NCBI GenBank assembly: GCA_947561585.1
Contig: CANNZV010000500.1
Span: 124,001 to 188,000, forward strand
Length of the DNA: 64,000 nt
Source of the DNA: Caprella mutica
Taxonomy: Eukaryota > Arthropoda > Malacostraca > Amphipoda > Caprellidae
Reading direction: 5' to 3'
A model generated the notes under the pieces. The model searched no databases. It was not told the origin of the DNA and saw only the letters and a program-made list of their open reading frames with translations. The position numbers and the translations under genes are program-made. Below, piece by piece: positions 55,601 through 64,000 of the stretch (within the stretch, counting starts at the first letter, position 1; the number at the start of each line of letters is the position of its first letter).

Positions 55601-58600
55601 AATTATAATCAATAAATTATAATCAATAAATTATAATCAATCAATTATAATCAATCAATTATAATCAATAAATTATAATCAATCAATTATAATCAATCAA
55701 TTATAATCAATCAATTATAATCAATCAATTATAATCAATCAATTATAATCAATAAATTATAATCAATAAATTATGATCAATCAATTATAATCAATAAATT
55801 ATAATCAATCAATTATAATCAATCAATTATAATCAATAAATTATAATCAATCAATTATAATCAATAAATTATAATCAATCAATTATAATCAATAAATTAT
55901 AATCAACAAATTATAATCAATAAATTATAATCAATAAATTATAATCAATAAATTATAATCAATAAATTATAATCAATCAATTATAATCAATCAATTATAA
56001 TCAATAAATTATAATCAATCAATTATAATCAATAAATTATAATCAATCAATTATAATCAATAAATTATGATCAATCAATTATAATCAATAAATTATAATC
56101 AATCAATTATAATCAATCAATTATAATCAATAAATTATAATCAATCAATTATAATCAATAAATTATAATCAATAAATTATAATCAATCAATTATAATCAA
56201 TAAATTATAATCAACAAATTATAATCAATAAATTATAATCAATAAATTATAATCAATAAATTATAATCAATAAATTATAATCAATCAATTATAATCAATC
56301 AATTATAATCAATAAATTATAATCAATCAATTATAATCAATCAATTATAATCAATAAATTATAATCAATCAATTATAATCAATAAATTATAATCAATCAA
56401 TTATAATCAATAAATTATAATCAACAAATTATAATCAATAAATTATAATCAATAAATTATAATCAATAAATTATAATCAATCAATTATAATCAATCAATT
56501 ATAATCAATCAATTATAATCAATAAATTATAATCCATCAATTATAATCAATCAATTATAATCAATCAATTATAATCAATCAATTATAATCAATCAATTAT
56601 AATCAATCAATTATAATCAATCAATTATATCAATCATCAATCAATCAATTATAGCATATATTCTAAATACTATTTTTCCATGTTTTAAATTTAAGGGACA
56701 TCAAATTGAAAATGAACTGACTTTCTCTTGCAATGATCAGAACTTCCTCTTCATTTCCCTCCCATTGGTCACTGCTCGTGACGTCACTCTTTGAAATGAT
56801 GAACATGGCGTCCTGACTGTAGCCGCAGTCGCTAATCAGCGACACCATCTGAAACATTCTACACTGAGGAAAAAATACGAGTCAAATTGACTCATTTTTT
56901 TCGTTTGTCCCAAAACCGGCTCAAATATGTGAGTCAATTTGACTCATCCTAATATTTTACTCAAAAACAAGTCATATTGACTCCTAATTCATAGTCAGAT
57001 TGACACAGGTAGAGTTAATAAAAAAAGACTCCAACATTGAAGTTTTTCAGCCTTGACTCAAGCGATGAGTCAGGCTGACTTGCAATTTCTTCTCAGTGTA
57101 TTAGGTAACATTTAATCAAATGAAATTAACTAAAACATTTATTTCAGGTAATTTGTTGTCAATTCATTTTTTTATTGAAGAGCTACTGAATATCTAAAGC
57201 CCCCCCCCCCCCCCTCCCTGTTTTTTAATCCTTATTTACATAGTTAAACAAATGATAAGCTACTTCGATGGGGATTACTGAGAGTCGCTAGTTTGTTGTA
57301 CTGCACACTTCATGATTGTTTAATGACCTGACAGGGGGTTAGATCGTAAAATATATATGCAAATATTTTATGTTTAATTAGTAATTAATACAATAGTGCC
57401 AATAAGGATTACCTAATATCTATCCTAATAATTTCCTTTGTGTGTTTATTTATTTGGTGTCCGCTTTTACACTACGGGTATTAAACATGAAGAATGTAAC
57501 TATGATACGCACGGGAATATATTGCCTTGATATTCAAATATCCTGTTTCTATTCAATTTTGAAATTTATTTAATCTATAAAATAAATTAGACTATGCAGA
57601 AAAATTTAATTTTAATTGAATTCATTAAAAATAACGTAATAATGGGAAATAAATTGGTACTGATGATGACCCGTTATTTTTAACGGGAAAGTACACTAGT
57701 AGGTAAATAAGGATTAACAAACAGGAGAGGGGGATGGGGGTAATGACCTACACCCATATGTGTAAGAGCTAAGGAATTTGAGTTATAATAATATAATTTT
57801 AATTTTAAATGGTATAGAAAGAAAATTTTGCCTCTTGAGACAAAGTTTCGAGAGATTTCAATTTGAGTTTGAGGTTTGAAACTTGTTCAAACATGTTGAA
57901 AATTGTTCAAACATGTTGAAAATTGTTCATACATGTTGAAAATTGTTTAAACATGTTGAAAATTGTTCAAACATGTTGAAAATTGTTTAAACATGTTGAA
58001 AATTGTTTGAACATGTTGAAAATTATTTAAACATGTTGAAAATTGTTCAAACATGTTGAAAATTGTTTGAACATGTTGAAAATTGTTTAAACATGTTGAA
58101 AATTGTTCAAACATGTTGAAAATTGTTCAAACAGGTTGAAAATTGTTTGAACATGTTGAAACTTGTTAAAACATGTTGAAAATTGTTCAAACAGGTTGAA
58201 AATTGTTCAAACATGTTGAAAATTGTTCAAACAGGTTGAAAATTGTTTAAACATGTTGAAAATTGTTTAAACATGTTGGAAATTGTTTAAACATGATGGA
58301 AATTGTTTAATCATGTTGAAAATTGTTTAAACATGTTGAAAATTGTTTAAACATGTTGGAAATTATTTGAACATGTTGAAAATTGTTTAAACATGTTGGA
58401 AATTGTTTAAACATGATGGAAATTGTTTAAACATGTTGAAAATTGTTTGAACATGTTGAAAATTGTTCAAACAGGTTGAAAATTGTTTAATCATGTTGGA
58501 AATTGTTTGAACATGTTGAAAATTGTTTGAACATGTTGAAAATTGTTCAAACAGGTTGAAAATTGTTTAAACATGTTGAAAATTGTTTAAACATGTTGAA

Positions 58601-61600
58601 ACTTGTTCAAACATGTTGAAAAATGTTGAAACTTGTTAAAACATGTTGAAAATTGTTAAAGCATGTTGAAAATTGTTAAAGCATGTTGAAAATTGTTCAA
58701 ACAGGTTGAAAATTGTTTAAACATGTTGAAAATTGTTTAAACATGTTGAAACTTGTTCAAACATGTTGAAAAATGTTGAAACTTGTTAAAACATGTTGAA
58801 AATTGTTAAAGCATGTTGAAACTTGTTCAAACATGTTGAAACTTGTTAAAACATGTTGAAAATTGTTAAAGCATGTTGAAACTTGTTCAAACATGTTGAA
58901 ACTTGTTAAAACATGTTGAAAATTGTTAAAACATGTTGAAAATTGTTAAAGCATGTTGCAACTTGTTTAAACATGTTGCAACTTGTTCAAACATGTTGAA
59001 AATTGTTTAAGCATGCAGTGTAATTCACTCGGGGTACGGTCAAGAGCCCCCCCGGTCACGAGCCCCCCCGGTCATGAGCCCCCCTAGGTCATAAGCCCCC
59101 CCGGTCACGAGCCCCCCCCCCCCCATCCATGTTTTTTTAATCCTTATTTACCTAGTGAAACAAATGAAGAACTACTTAGATAGAAATAACTGAAAGTTGC
59201 TAATGTAGTTTGTTGTATCCGCTAGATTGTTGTACTGCACACTTCATGATTGTTTAATGACCTGGCAGGGGGGTTCGGGGGGCGGCACGCCCCCCGATAT
59301 ACATATATTTTATGTCTAATCAGTAATGAACTACAAAAGTGTCAATAATGATTAAATAATATAGTTAAATAAGGATTTAAAAACAGGGGGGCTCGTGACC
59401 GGGGGGCTCTTGACCGGGGGGGCTTATGACCTAGGGGGGCTCATGACCGGGGAGGCTCTTGACCGAGGGGGCTTATGACCGGGGGGGCTCTTGACCGGGG
59501 GGGCTTATGACCTACACCCAATTCACTCACGTCTGTACCGGAATAGTTTCTGGTTGGTGATATGATTGCAGAGCCTGCTGAGACATGTCTGTAGTAGAAT
59601 TCTTTGGCAATGGCCTCGTCTGTGATGCAATCGTATATTGGAGACACAGTTTTGTACTCTTCGATGTTAGTCAATCCGTTTGGACTGAGTAGAACAGCAT
59701 TTAACTGAAAAGAAAATGCTGTTAGAGAATATAGGACATATTTTAAGATAGCAAAAACTATCCCACGACTAACATCTTGCCATAAATTGCTCTGTTTCAA
59801 AGAATCTACAAGACTCTGAATATTTTCTTGGACGATGTTCTTGAAAGTTTGCAGTTGAGAACTATTTAGACCGTGAATCTGAGCAACTTGCTGTACTATT
59901 CTGGTGCGGAGCTGAAACAAAAGCAGATATTTTAAGTGCAATGCAGTAAAACTCCTGAGGTATGAAGATCTGAGTTATGAAGTACTCGAGAAATGAAGGA
60001 CCTGAGTTATGAATTAGTTTTCTATGTTTAAATTAAGAAAATAATGTACGTCTAGAATTTCGTCATAGTTATTTCTCAAAGACCCTAGGTTTCTCCAAGA
60101 TTTTAATCATAGAAAACTATCAAGTGCACCCAAGACATGAAGTGTCCCTGAGTTATGAAGGAACCATTAGTTCATAACTCAGGAGTTTCACTGTATTTCT
60201 GTTATGGAATTATCATCTAATTTGCTTTAGAACTAATTTGAAAGTATTTAATCAAAGTGAAATTAAAAGGTAAATGAATGAAATTATTCCATTTCTGTTT
60301 CATTCAAATTAAAATAGGTTCTAACAATTACTATGAATTACTGTAACAACACTGAAAAAAACTCATCTCTTGAGTCAAGGCTGCAAAACTCTAATATTGG
60401 AGTCTTTTTTATTAACTCTATCTGAGTCAATCTGACTATGAATTAGGAGTCTAAATGACTCTTGTTTTTGAGTAAAATATTAGGATGAGTCAAATTGACT
60501 CACATTTTGAGTCAGTTTGACTCGTCTTTTTTTCTCAGTGTGTTCTCACAATGACTAGGTGGTAGTCTTTCTCACAATGACTAGGTGGTAGTCTTTCTCA
60601 CAATGACTAGGTGGTAGTCTTTCTCCATCAAAAGTTCACTGGCCAGGGCGATGTCTCCAATAAATTGCACCAAAGTGTTCTCTACATCTTCTGAGAGAGA
60701 TTCCATGGGCAGACACACAAACTCTTCATTTTCCTCTTCGTCAGGGTGGGGGGGAGGAGAGTGGAACAGCTGAAATGAAGGTAATTTCATTGGGAAGAAT
60801 TGGAATAACTACATTTTCAGGAGGTTTGTTATTATCTATTAGATTTATTCATTATATTTTGCTTTTGTATTAATATTATATACTAAAATATCGCTGTTAT
60901 ATTTAGGATTGCAATTCGAATGATCTATCCAAAAAAGAACCTTCAACGTTGAGTTTCAATTCCCTCTTTTAAATAAAGTTAGTGTGCAAATGCTTATTGT
61001 TTTAATATAACTTTAGAATAGTAACTTACTCATCAACTCTCAAGAGGGCAGTTCTCAGGTCACTTTTCACTGCCCTGGTCCACAAGGTTGGTAATTCGGG
61101 GCTGAATTTAGCAGAGAAATCGTCCGTAAACTTGCCGTGTGTTGCCGGTAGTTCACCTTTCAAACAAAAACGGAATTTTTACCACAAAATTTCAGCTAAT
61201 ATATTAGGCAGTTATTAGTCATTAAAAGAAATGAAGTACTTTCTAGTGTAAGGAAAATGGAGAATTTCTATTGAGTCAATATTAAATTGTTTGATTCATT
61301 CTAAAGGTCCTCTTCACTCTAAATTTAAAAATATCTGTAATTACTTTAATTTGTAGAGCTAAGTTTATATAATATATAACAGATAGCAGAGAAGAAATCG
61401 ATCACGTATTCTGTTCACAATTAATTGTTTAAGATAAATTCACATTCAACTTTCAATAAGAGGCATTAGAAGAAAAAGTACTGGCTTTATCTATTATGTT
61501 TCTTAAGGGCCGTACACACGTAGGGTTTTTTAAGTCTTTCCACCAGACTATTTGCTAGCGCCTCCTACTTTTTCCACGAGAATATAAGAAAAATTATATA

Positions 61601-62436
61601 ATTAATAACTATATAATTAGTATTTATTTCAGTTGGTATCCATGGTACCTGCAGGTATCATGGATACCAACTGAAATAAATAATTATTATGTCGTATTTC
61701 TAATATTCTCGTGGAAAAAGTAGGAGGAGCTTAGCAAAAAGTCTGGTGGAAAGACTTAAAAAAACCCTACGTGTGTACGGCCCTTAAATAGTTACCTGTA
61801 AACATTGAATAGACCATTAGGAAGGGGTGTGGTTGGAAAGACAGGCGTGTTCCACTTTGCTGTCACTCCTTCCCTCTGAATGTCCGTGAAATAGGAACTC
61901 TGCCATTCTGATGCTTCTTTCGCAGAGGAAATATTTACTGGGGTGATGACGTCATCCCATCTCAGTCTGAAGTTGGATTAAGTAATAGACAATATTGATA
62001 GAGTGAGGTCAGAGTTACCGGACGATTCCACGTTTTCGATCATGTAAAAAATAAATATATTATAATTATTATTTAACTGCTTATAGAGTAAGAGAATTAT
62101 CGGACATCCCAAAATTTTCCGGAAAATAACTAGTCCCAATGTCAACTATTGATTTTTTTCTTATATGACCGAAAATGTGGAACTGTCCAATAATTCGTAG
62201 CTTACCTTACATATTTTTTTCTTATATGATCGAAAATGTGTATCAGTCCGATAACACGGAACTGACCCTATGTTTACTAGCTGTTCTAGTTTCACATCCA
62301 TGCCTTACCCATCAATAACCAGCACTAGCAATTTGTGAGTTGAATTGCCTTGTTCGGAATGTTGTTGAGAGGAAAGTACACTGACTATCAGCAGATAAAA
62401 GTAGAATATCCAAAGACAAACGTTACTGTAAGACAT
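52656..62436 (-). CDS. ENPP-like phosphodiesterase family protein lacking catalytic residues, 9 exons
   Basis: Exons (5' to 3'): 62436-62309, 61966-61796, 61156-61030, 60769-60602, 59911-59774, 59704-59531, 56848-56722, 53436-53263, 52864-52656; about 470 aa. It has a signal peptide (FYLLIVSVLSSQQ), then KLLVLVIDGLRWDDV (family: metal-site Asp kept, D42), EGVTAKWNTPVFPTTPLPN, PATHGKF, ENIQSLVDSLKQSNLW-LNAVLLSPNGLT, GDGYDSHFSHMRAVFIVTGPG and SQMETYSVLCHLIGL. These align with ENPP landmarks. The C-terminus is hydrophobic (STIAMLAVTLIYII), suggesting a membrane or GPI anchor. In ENPPs FPTKT-FPN carries the nucleophile Thr and SDHGM and HGY carry metal ligands; here they read PTTP-LPN, SPNGL and DGY, so activity is unlikely. 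Junctions 1/2 and 4/5 through 8/9 agree in phase; exon 3 fits its frame but is off by one at both ends, so an exon is missed or the gene is decaying. Confidence 0.75.
53531..54790. mobile_element. Foldback element copy A with GGTCATGAGCCCCCC arms
   Basis: The left arm has GGGTGTAGGTTATAAG then GGTCATGAGCCCCC units; the right arm has GGGCTCATGACCGGGATGG and ends ATGACCGCACCCC. Inside lie long inverted segments (AAATTTGTATTATGC, GATTCCGT near 53790 and 54140) and GC-hairpin module copy 5 (54419-54525). It sits in ENPP-like intron 7. Confidence 0.7.
54895..55240 (+). repeat. 40-bp minisatellite, ~8 units
   Basis: Unit composed of GAACATGTCTGAACTTGTTA and GATCATGTTTCAACTTCTTA. Intronic. Confidence 0.95.
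55315..56650 (+). repeat. 14-bp satellite, ~95 units of two types
   Basis: Monomers are TATAATCAATAAAT or TATAATCAATCAAT, intermixed. Rare variants (TATGATC at 55771 and 56065; CAACAAATT at 55441, 55903, 56211, 56421) recur at multiples of 14 bp (294, 462, 308, 210), indicating duplicated multi-monomer blocks. Confidence 0.95.
56860..57100. mobile_element. MITE with TACACTGAG-AAAAA ends and TGACTC motifs, copy 1
   Basis: Ends TACACTGAGGAAAAAA and TTCTTCTCAGTGTA. The body is full of GAGTCAAATTGACTCA-like palindromes. The inner edge is 9 bp from the branch/acceptor region of ENPP-like exon 7 (acceptor at 56849). Copy 2, inverted, is at 60349-60542. Confidence 0.8.
57196..57755. mobile_element. 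Foldback element copy B
   Basis: The left arm is eroded to a C-run followed by TTTTTTAATCCTTATTTACA; the right arm reads AATAAGGATTAACAAACAGG and ends TAATGACCTACACCC. Contains GC-hairpin module copy 6 (57291-57340, minus). Confidence 0.65.
57878..59015 (+). repeat. 20-bp minisatellite, ~56 units
   Basis: Unit AATTGTTCAAACATGTTGAA with TTTAAAC, TTTGAAC, TTAAAGC and CAGGTTG variants; a few AACATGTTGAAAAATG units show slippage. Intronic. Confidence 0.95.
59031..59519. mobile_element. Foldback element copy C with 9-bp target duplication
   Basis: Exact 9-bp duplication AATTCACTC at 59022-59030 and 59520-59528. The arms are tandem GGTCAnnAGCCCCCC units in inverse orientation. The centre is GC-hairpin module copy 7 (59198-59315, minus), complete. 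A 9-bp duplication suggests Mutator-like or foldback mobilisation. The insertion lies just inside intron 6, directly after the GTGAGTGAATT donor of exon 6. Confidence 0.85.
59944..60193. mobile_element. pogo/mariner-like MITE, second copy
   Basis: Ends CAGTAAAACTCCTGAGGTAT and inverse CAGTGAAACTCCTGAGTTAT; same family as 36363-36672. It lies 33 bp upstream of ENPP-like exon 5 in transcript terms. Confidence 0.75.
60349..60542. mobile_element. TGACTC MITE, copy 2 (inverted)
   Basis: Ends ACACTGAAAAAAAC and TTTTTTTCTCAGTGT; body is the reverse complement of 56860-57100. Together the two copies bracket ENPP-like exons 5 and 6. Confidence 0.8.
60545..60622 (-). repeat. Three 26-bp units carrying the exon 4 splice donor
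   Basis: On the minus strand each unit reads AGACTACCACCTAGTCATTG + TGAGAA, so each has an ATT|GTGAGA donor. Only the first (exon end 60602) keeps the phase needed for exon 5. Confidence 0.85.
61507..61783. mobile_element. 277-bp palindromic element flanked by TTAA
   Basis: TTAA at 61503-61506 and 61784-61787; ends GGGCCGTACACACGTAGGGT and the inverse. Arms of ~110 bp are nearly perfect. The centre is TTGGTATCCATGGTACCTGC / GCAGGTATCATGGATACCAA. TTAA duplications are typical of piggyBac-type mobilisation. It lies 3 bp beyond the donor (61791-61795) of ENPP-like exon 2. Confidence 0.85.
62008..62273. mobile_element. Composite MITE(s) of the TAGGGTAAG...CGAAAATGTG family
   Basis: One element, with ends GGTCAGAGTTACCGGACG and near GTAGCTTACCTTA, is followed by another half copy (TTATATGATCGAAAATGTG to GGAACTGACCCTA). 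Lies in ENPP-like intron 1. Confidence 0.6.
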
Positions 62437-62689
62437 TGGGATAATTGTATCAATATAACAAGTTTCAGTTTAGTGCACACAAGAAAAGTAACGACTAACT
62501 GTGTACCTATGTTAGGTGAATTCTTATCAGTGGTCTGATAAGGGCTATCTTAGGTACTAAATATAGAGAATTATCGAAAGAATTTAAAACAAGCATAACC
62601 GTTAAAGTGTTCGCTATTACTAATTTCACTTTATTTTGGCACTATTCTTTCTAATATTAATGTAGTCCATATCGGATGCAGTTGGAACA

Positions 62690-63470
62690 TGGAGGCGGGG
62701 TCTACAGGCCGGTCTCCCGGTACCAGTCCATGAGTCCAGTCAGAAAGAATGGTATACACCACAGGGTCATTCATTAATGGAGAGTCTGTTGGCTAGAGCT
62801 GATCAGGTGGCAACGGCAAGAAACTGTAGGTGTGGTTGAACGCGATTCCCATGCCGTCATTGGGTACACAGCTTGATTCAGAGGTCCTGAGGGTAGCCAT
62901 TGCTCTCAGAGTTGGTGACACAGTTTGTGAACCCCATTCTTGTTGCTGTGGTAGTGGGATGGATGACAGAGGACTGCATGGCCTGTTTGTAGGTACAGTT
63001 CTGGGCGTTACTCAAGACATGCAGCAATGAAGGATGTTCTGAAACGGGCTTTACAGAAAGAAGTTCTTCCTTCTATATTTGAGCCTCCTGGACTTGACAG
63101 ATATGTGATGGTAAGTAACTTGATAGTATTGCTGAGTTTCCTCACAGAAATGGCAATAATCTGATTTGGGACTGCACATGAGTCGATAAATTTGCGAAGA
63201 CGCACCTCAATTATTCCTCGATTGAGACAGGATACGCTGCCGGGGCAGAAGTGAACCGTAAATGTCACAATTTTTTTGACTCAATTGCTACAGAGACGAC
63301 ATGAGTGCACGGAAGTACGACCTCCTTATTCATGAAGTCAATGGATAGACACCTTATTGAGAACACGAACAATGGAGAATCAAAACGGGTGTGCGTGATT
63401 CCAACAGTGAATGGCTTTTGCAATCCGGACACTGCATCTTCGACCTCTCAGTCGTTGTTCTTGAAGTAAT
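62690..63470 (+). pseudogene. Degenerate retroelement-derived ORF (C-terminal cysteine domain)
   Basis: In shifting frames the plus strand encodes WLNAIPMPSLGTQLDSE, LRVAIALRVGDTVCEPHSC, GMDDRGLHGL and RHAAMKDVLKRALQKEVLPS then EPPGLDR. From memory this matches a domain found downstream of reverse transcriptase-like sequences in many invertebrate predicted proteins (pattern LR..L.CxPHxCxCG..D..GxHGL..RHxA.ND...R.L). Stops and frameshifts are frequent, so it is a remnant. It lies upstream of the ENPP-like start codon. Confidence 0.55.
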
Positions 63471-64000
63471 TTTCTTTATGTAAATATTTTAGTTTTCTGG
63501 TTTTTAAGGGAAAAATATCTTTAAAAAGTTACCTCTCAAAATTTAATTTCAACGTAATTTTCTTACTTAAATTCAATTTAATTAAATGGACAGTAAACCT
63601 TTTTCTCTCTTGTTGAAAAATCGATAGATTGACATTAATAATGGTATAAAATGTCATCATTTTATTTTTGAGAATGAGAATCTTTATTGAATAAAAAAAT
63701 AACACAGTAAATACAAAAACATTAAATTTGGTACAGGATATTCAAGCCCATACGAAGTTTCAAGGGAAAAACTGCTATTGACAGATAATATATAGATAGG
63801 AGGTACAGTAACTGTTGTAAATGATACATGCAGTAAAACATTATATCTATCTATTATATTACTGAATTCAGTTTTCGGATATATACCTAAAAGTACATAT
63901 CATTTATGATCAATTCCAATATCTACCTAATTGTATCGAAACAACACCAGTAATAGAATATCTATTATATTACTGAATTCCATTCAAAATGTATTCATAA
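63471..64000. other. Right edge, no gene seen
   Basis: AT-rich, with a short direct repeat (TCTATTATATTACTGAATTC at ~63850 and ~63960). Nothing else recognised. Confidence 0.4.

Noticed and set aside
55315..59015. CRISPR-like arrays
   Set aside because: Repeats are contiguous without unique spacers, and the DNA is eukaryotic.

Overview
The window is AT-rich animal DNA with short exons, GT-AG introns and a dense load of transposable elements and minisatellites. A Rebers-Riddiford (RR) chitin-binding cuticle gene at the left end places it in an arthropod, most likely an insect; the species cannot be named. No bacterial, CRISPR or RNA-gene signal was found.

Four host genes could be assembled exon by exon from splice sites and phase. 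(1) About 0.5-6.4 kb, plus: a secreted cuticular protein of about 631 aa. It has a signal peptide, sixteen ~25-aa repeats nested in a 76-aa period, two mini-exons and a C-terminal RR domain. (2) 21.5-35.0 kb, plus: a 14-exon gene for a 1509-aa helical protein. It looks like the non-protease half of separase (Three rows type), with a D-box-like and a KEN motif near the C-terminus. (3) 39.5-45.4 kb, plus: an 8-exon secreted, cysteine-containing, lectin-like protein of 342 codons with one in-frame TAA. (4) 62.4-52.7 kb, minus: a 9-exon ectonucleotide pyrophosphatase/phosphodiesterase (ENPP)-like protein whose catalytic Thr and the Asp-His pair are replaced.

The rest is mobile and repetitive DNA. 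A complete non-LTR retrotransposon (8.3-18.3 kb, poly(A) tail, 13-15 bp target duplication) carries two nested insertions: a 540-bp element with an 8-bp duplication in ORF1, and a 2.56-kb TA-flanked element filled by a 22-bp satellite in ORF2. Removing both leaves two long ORFs that meet in a TAATG overlap. A decayed Copia element (45.6-50.3 kb) splits a 15-bp minisatellite. A Ty3/Gypsy gag with a probable LTR lies at 38-39.1 kb, and a retroelement remnant at 62.7-63.5 kb. At least 15 short inverted-repeat elements are present, several with clear target duplications.

Three themes stand out. A GC-hairpin module recurs in at least four unrelated inverted-repeat families, and a palindromic core is shared by two others. 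Splice-site sequences have themselves been tandemly amplified (13 copies of a 3' splice site, 3 copies of a 5' splice site). Several elements have landed within a few bases of splice sites without destroying them.
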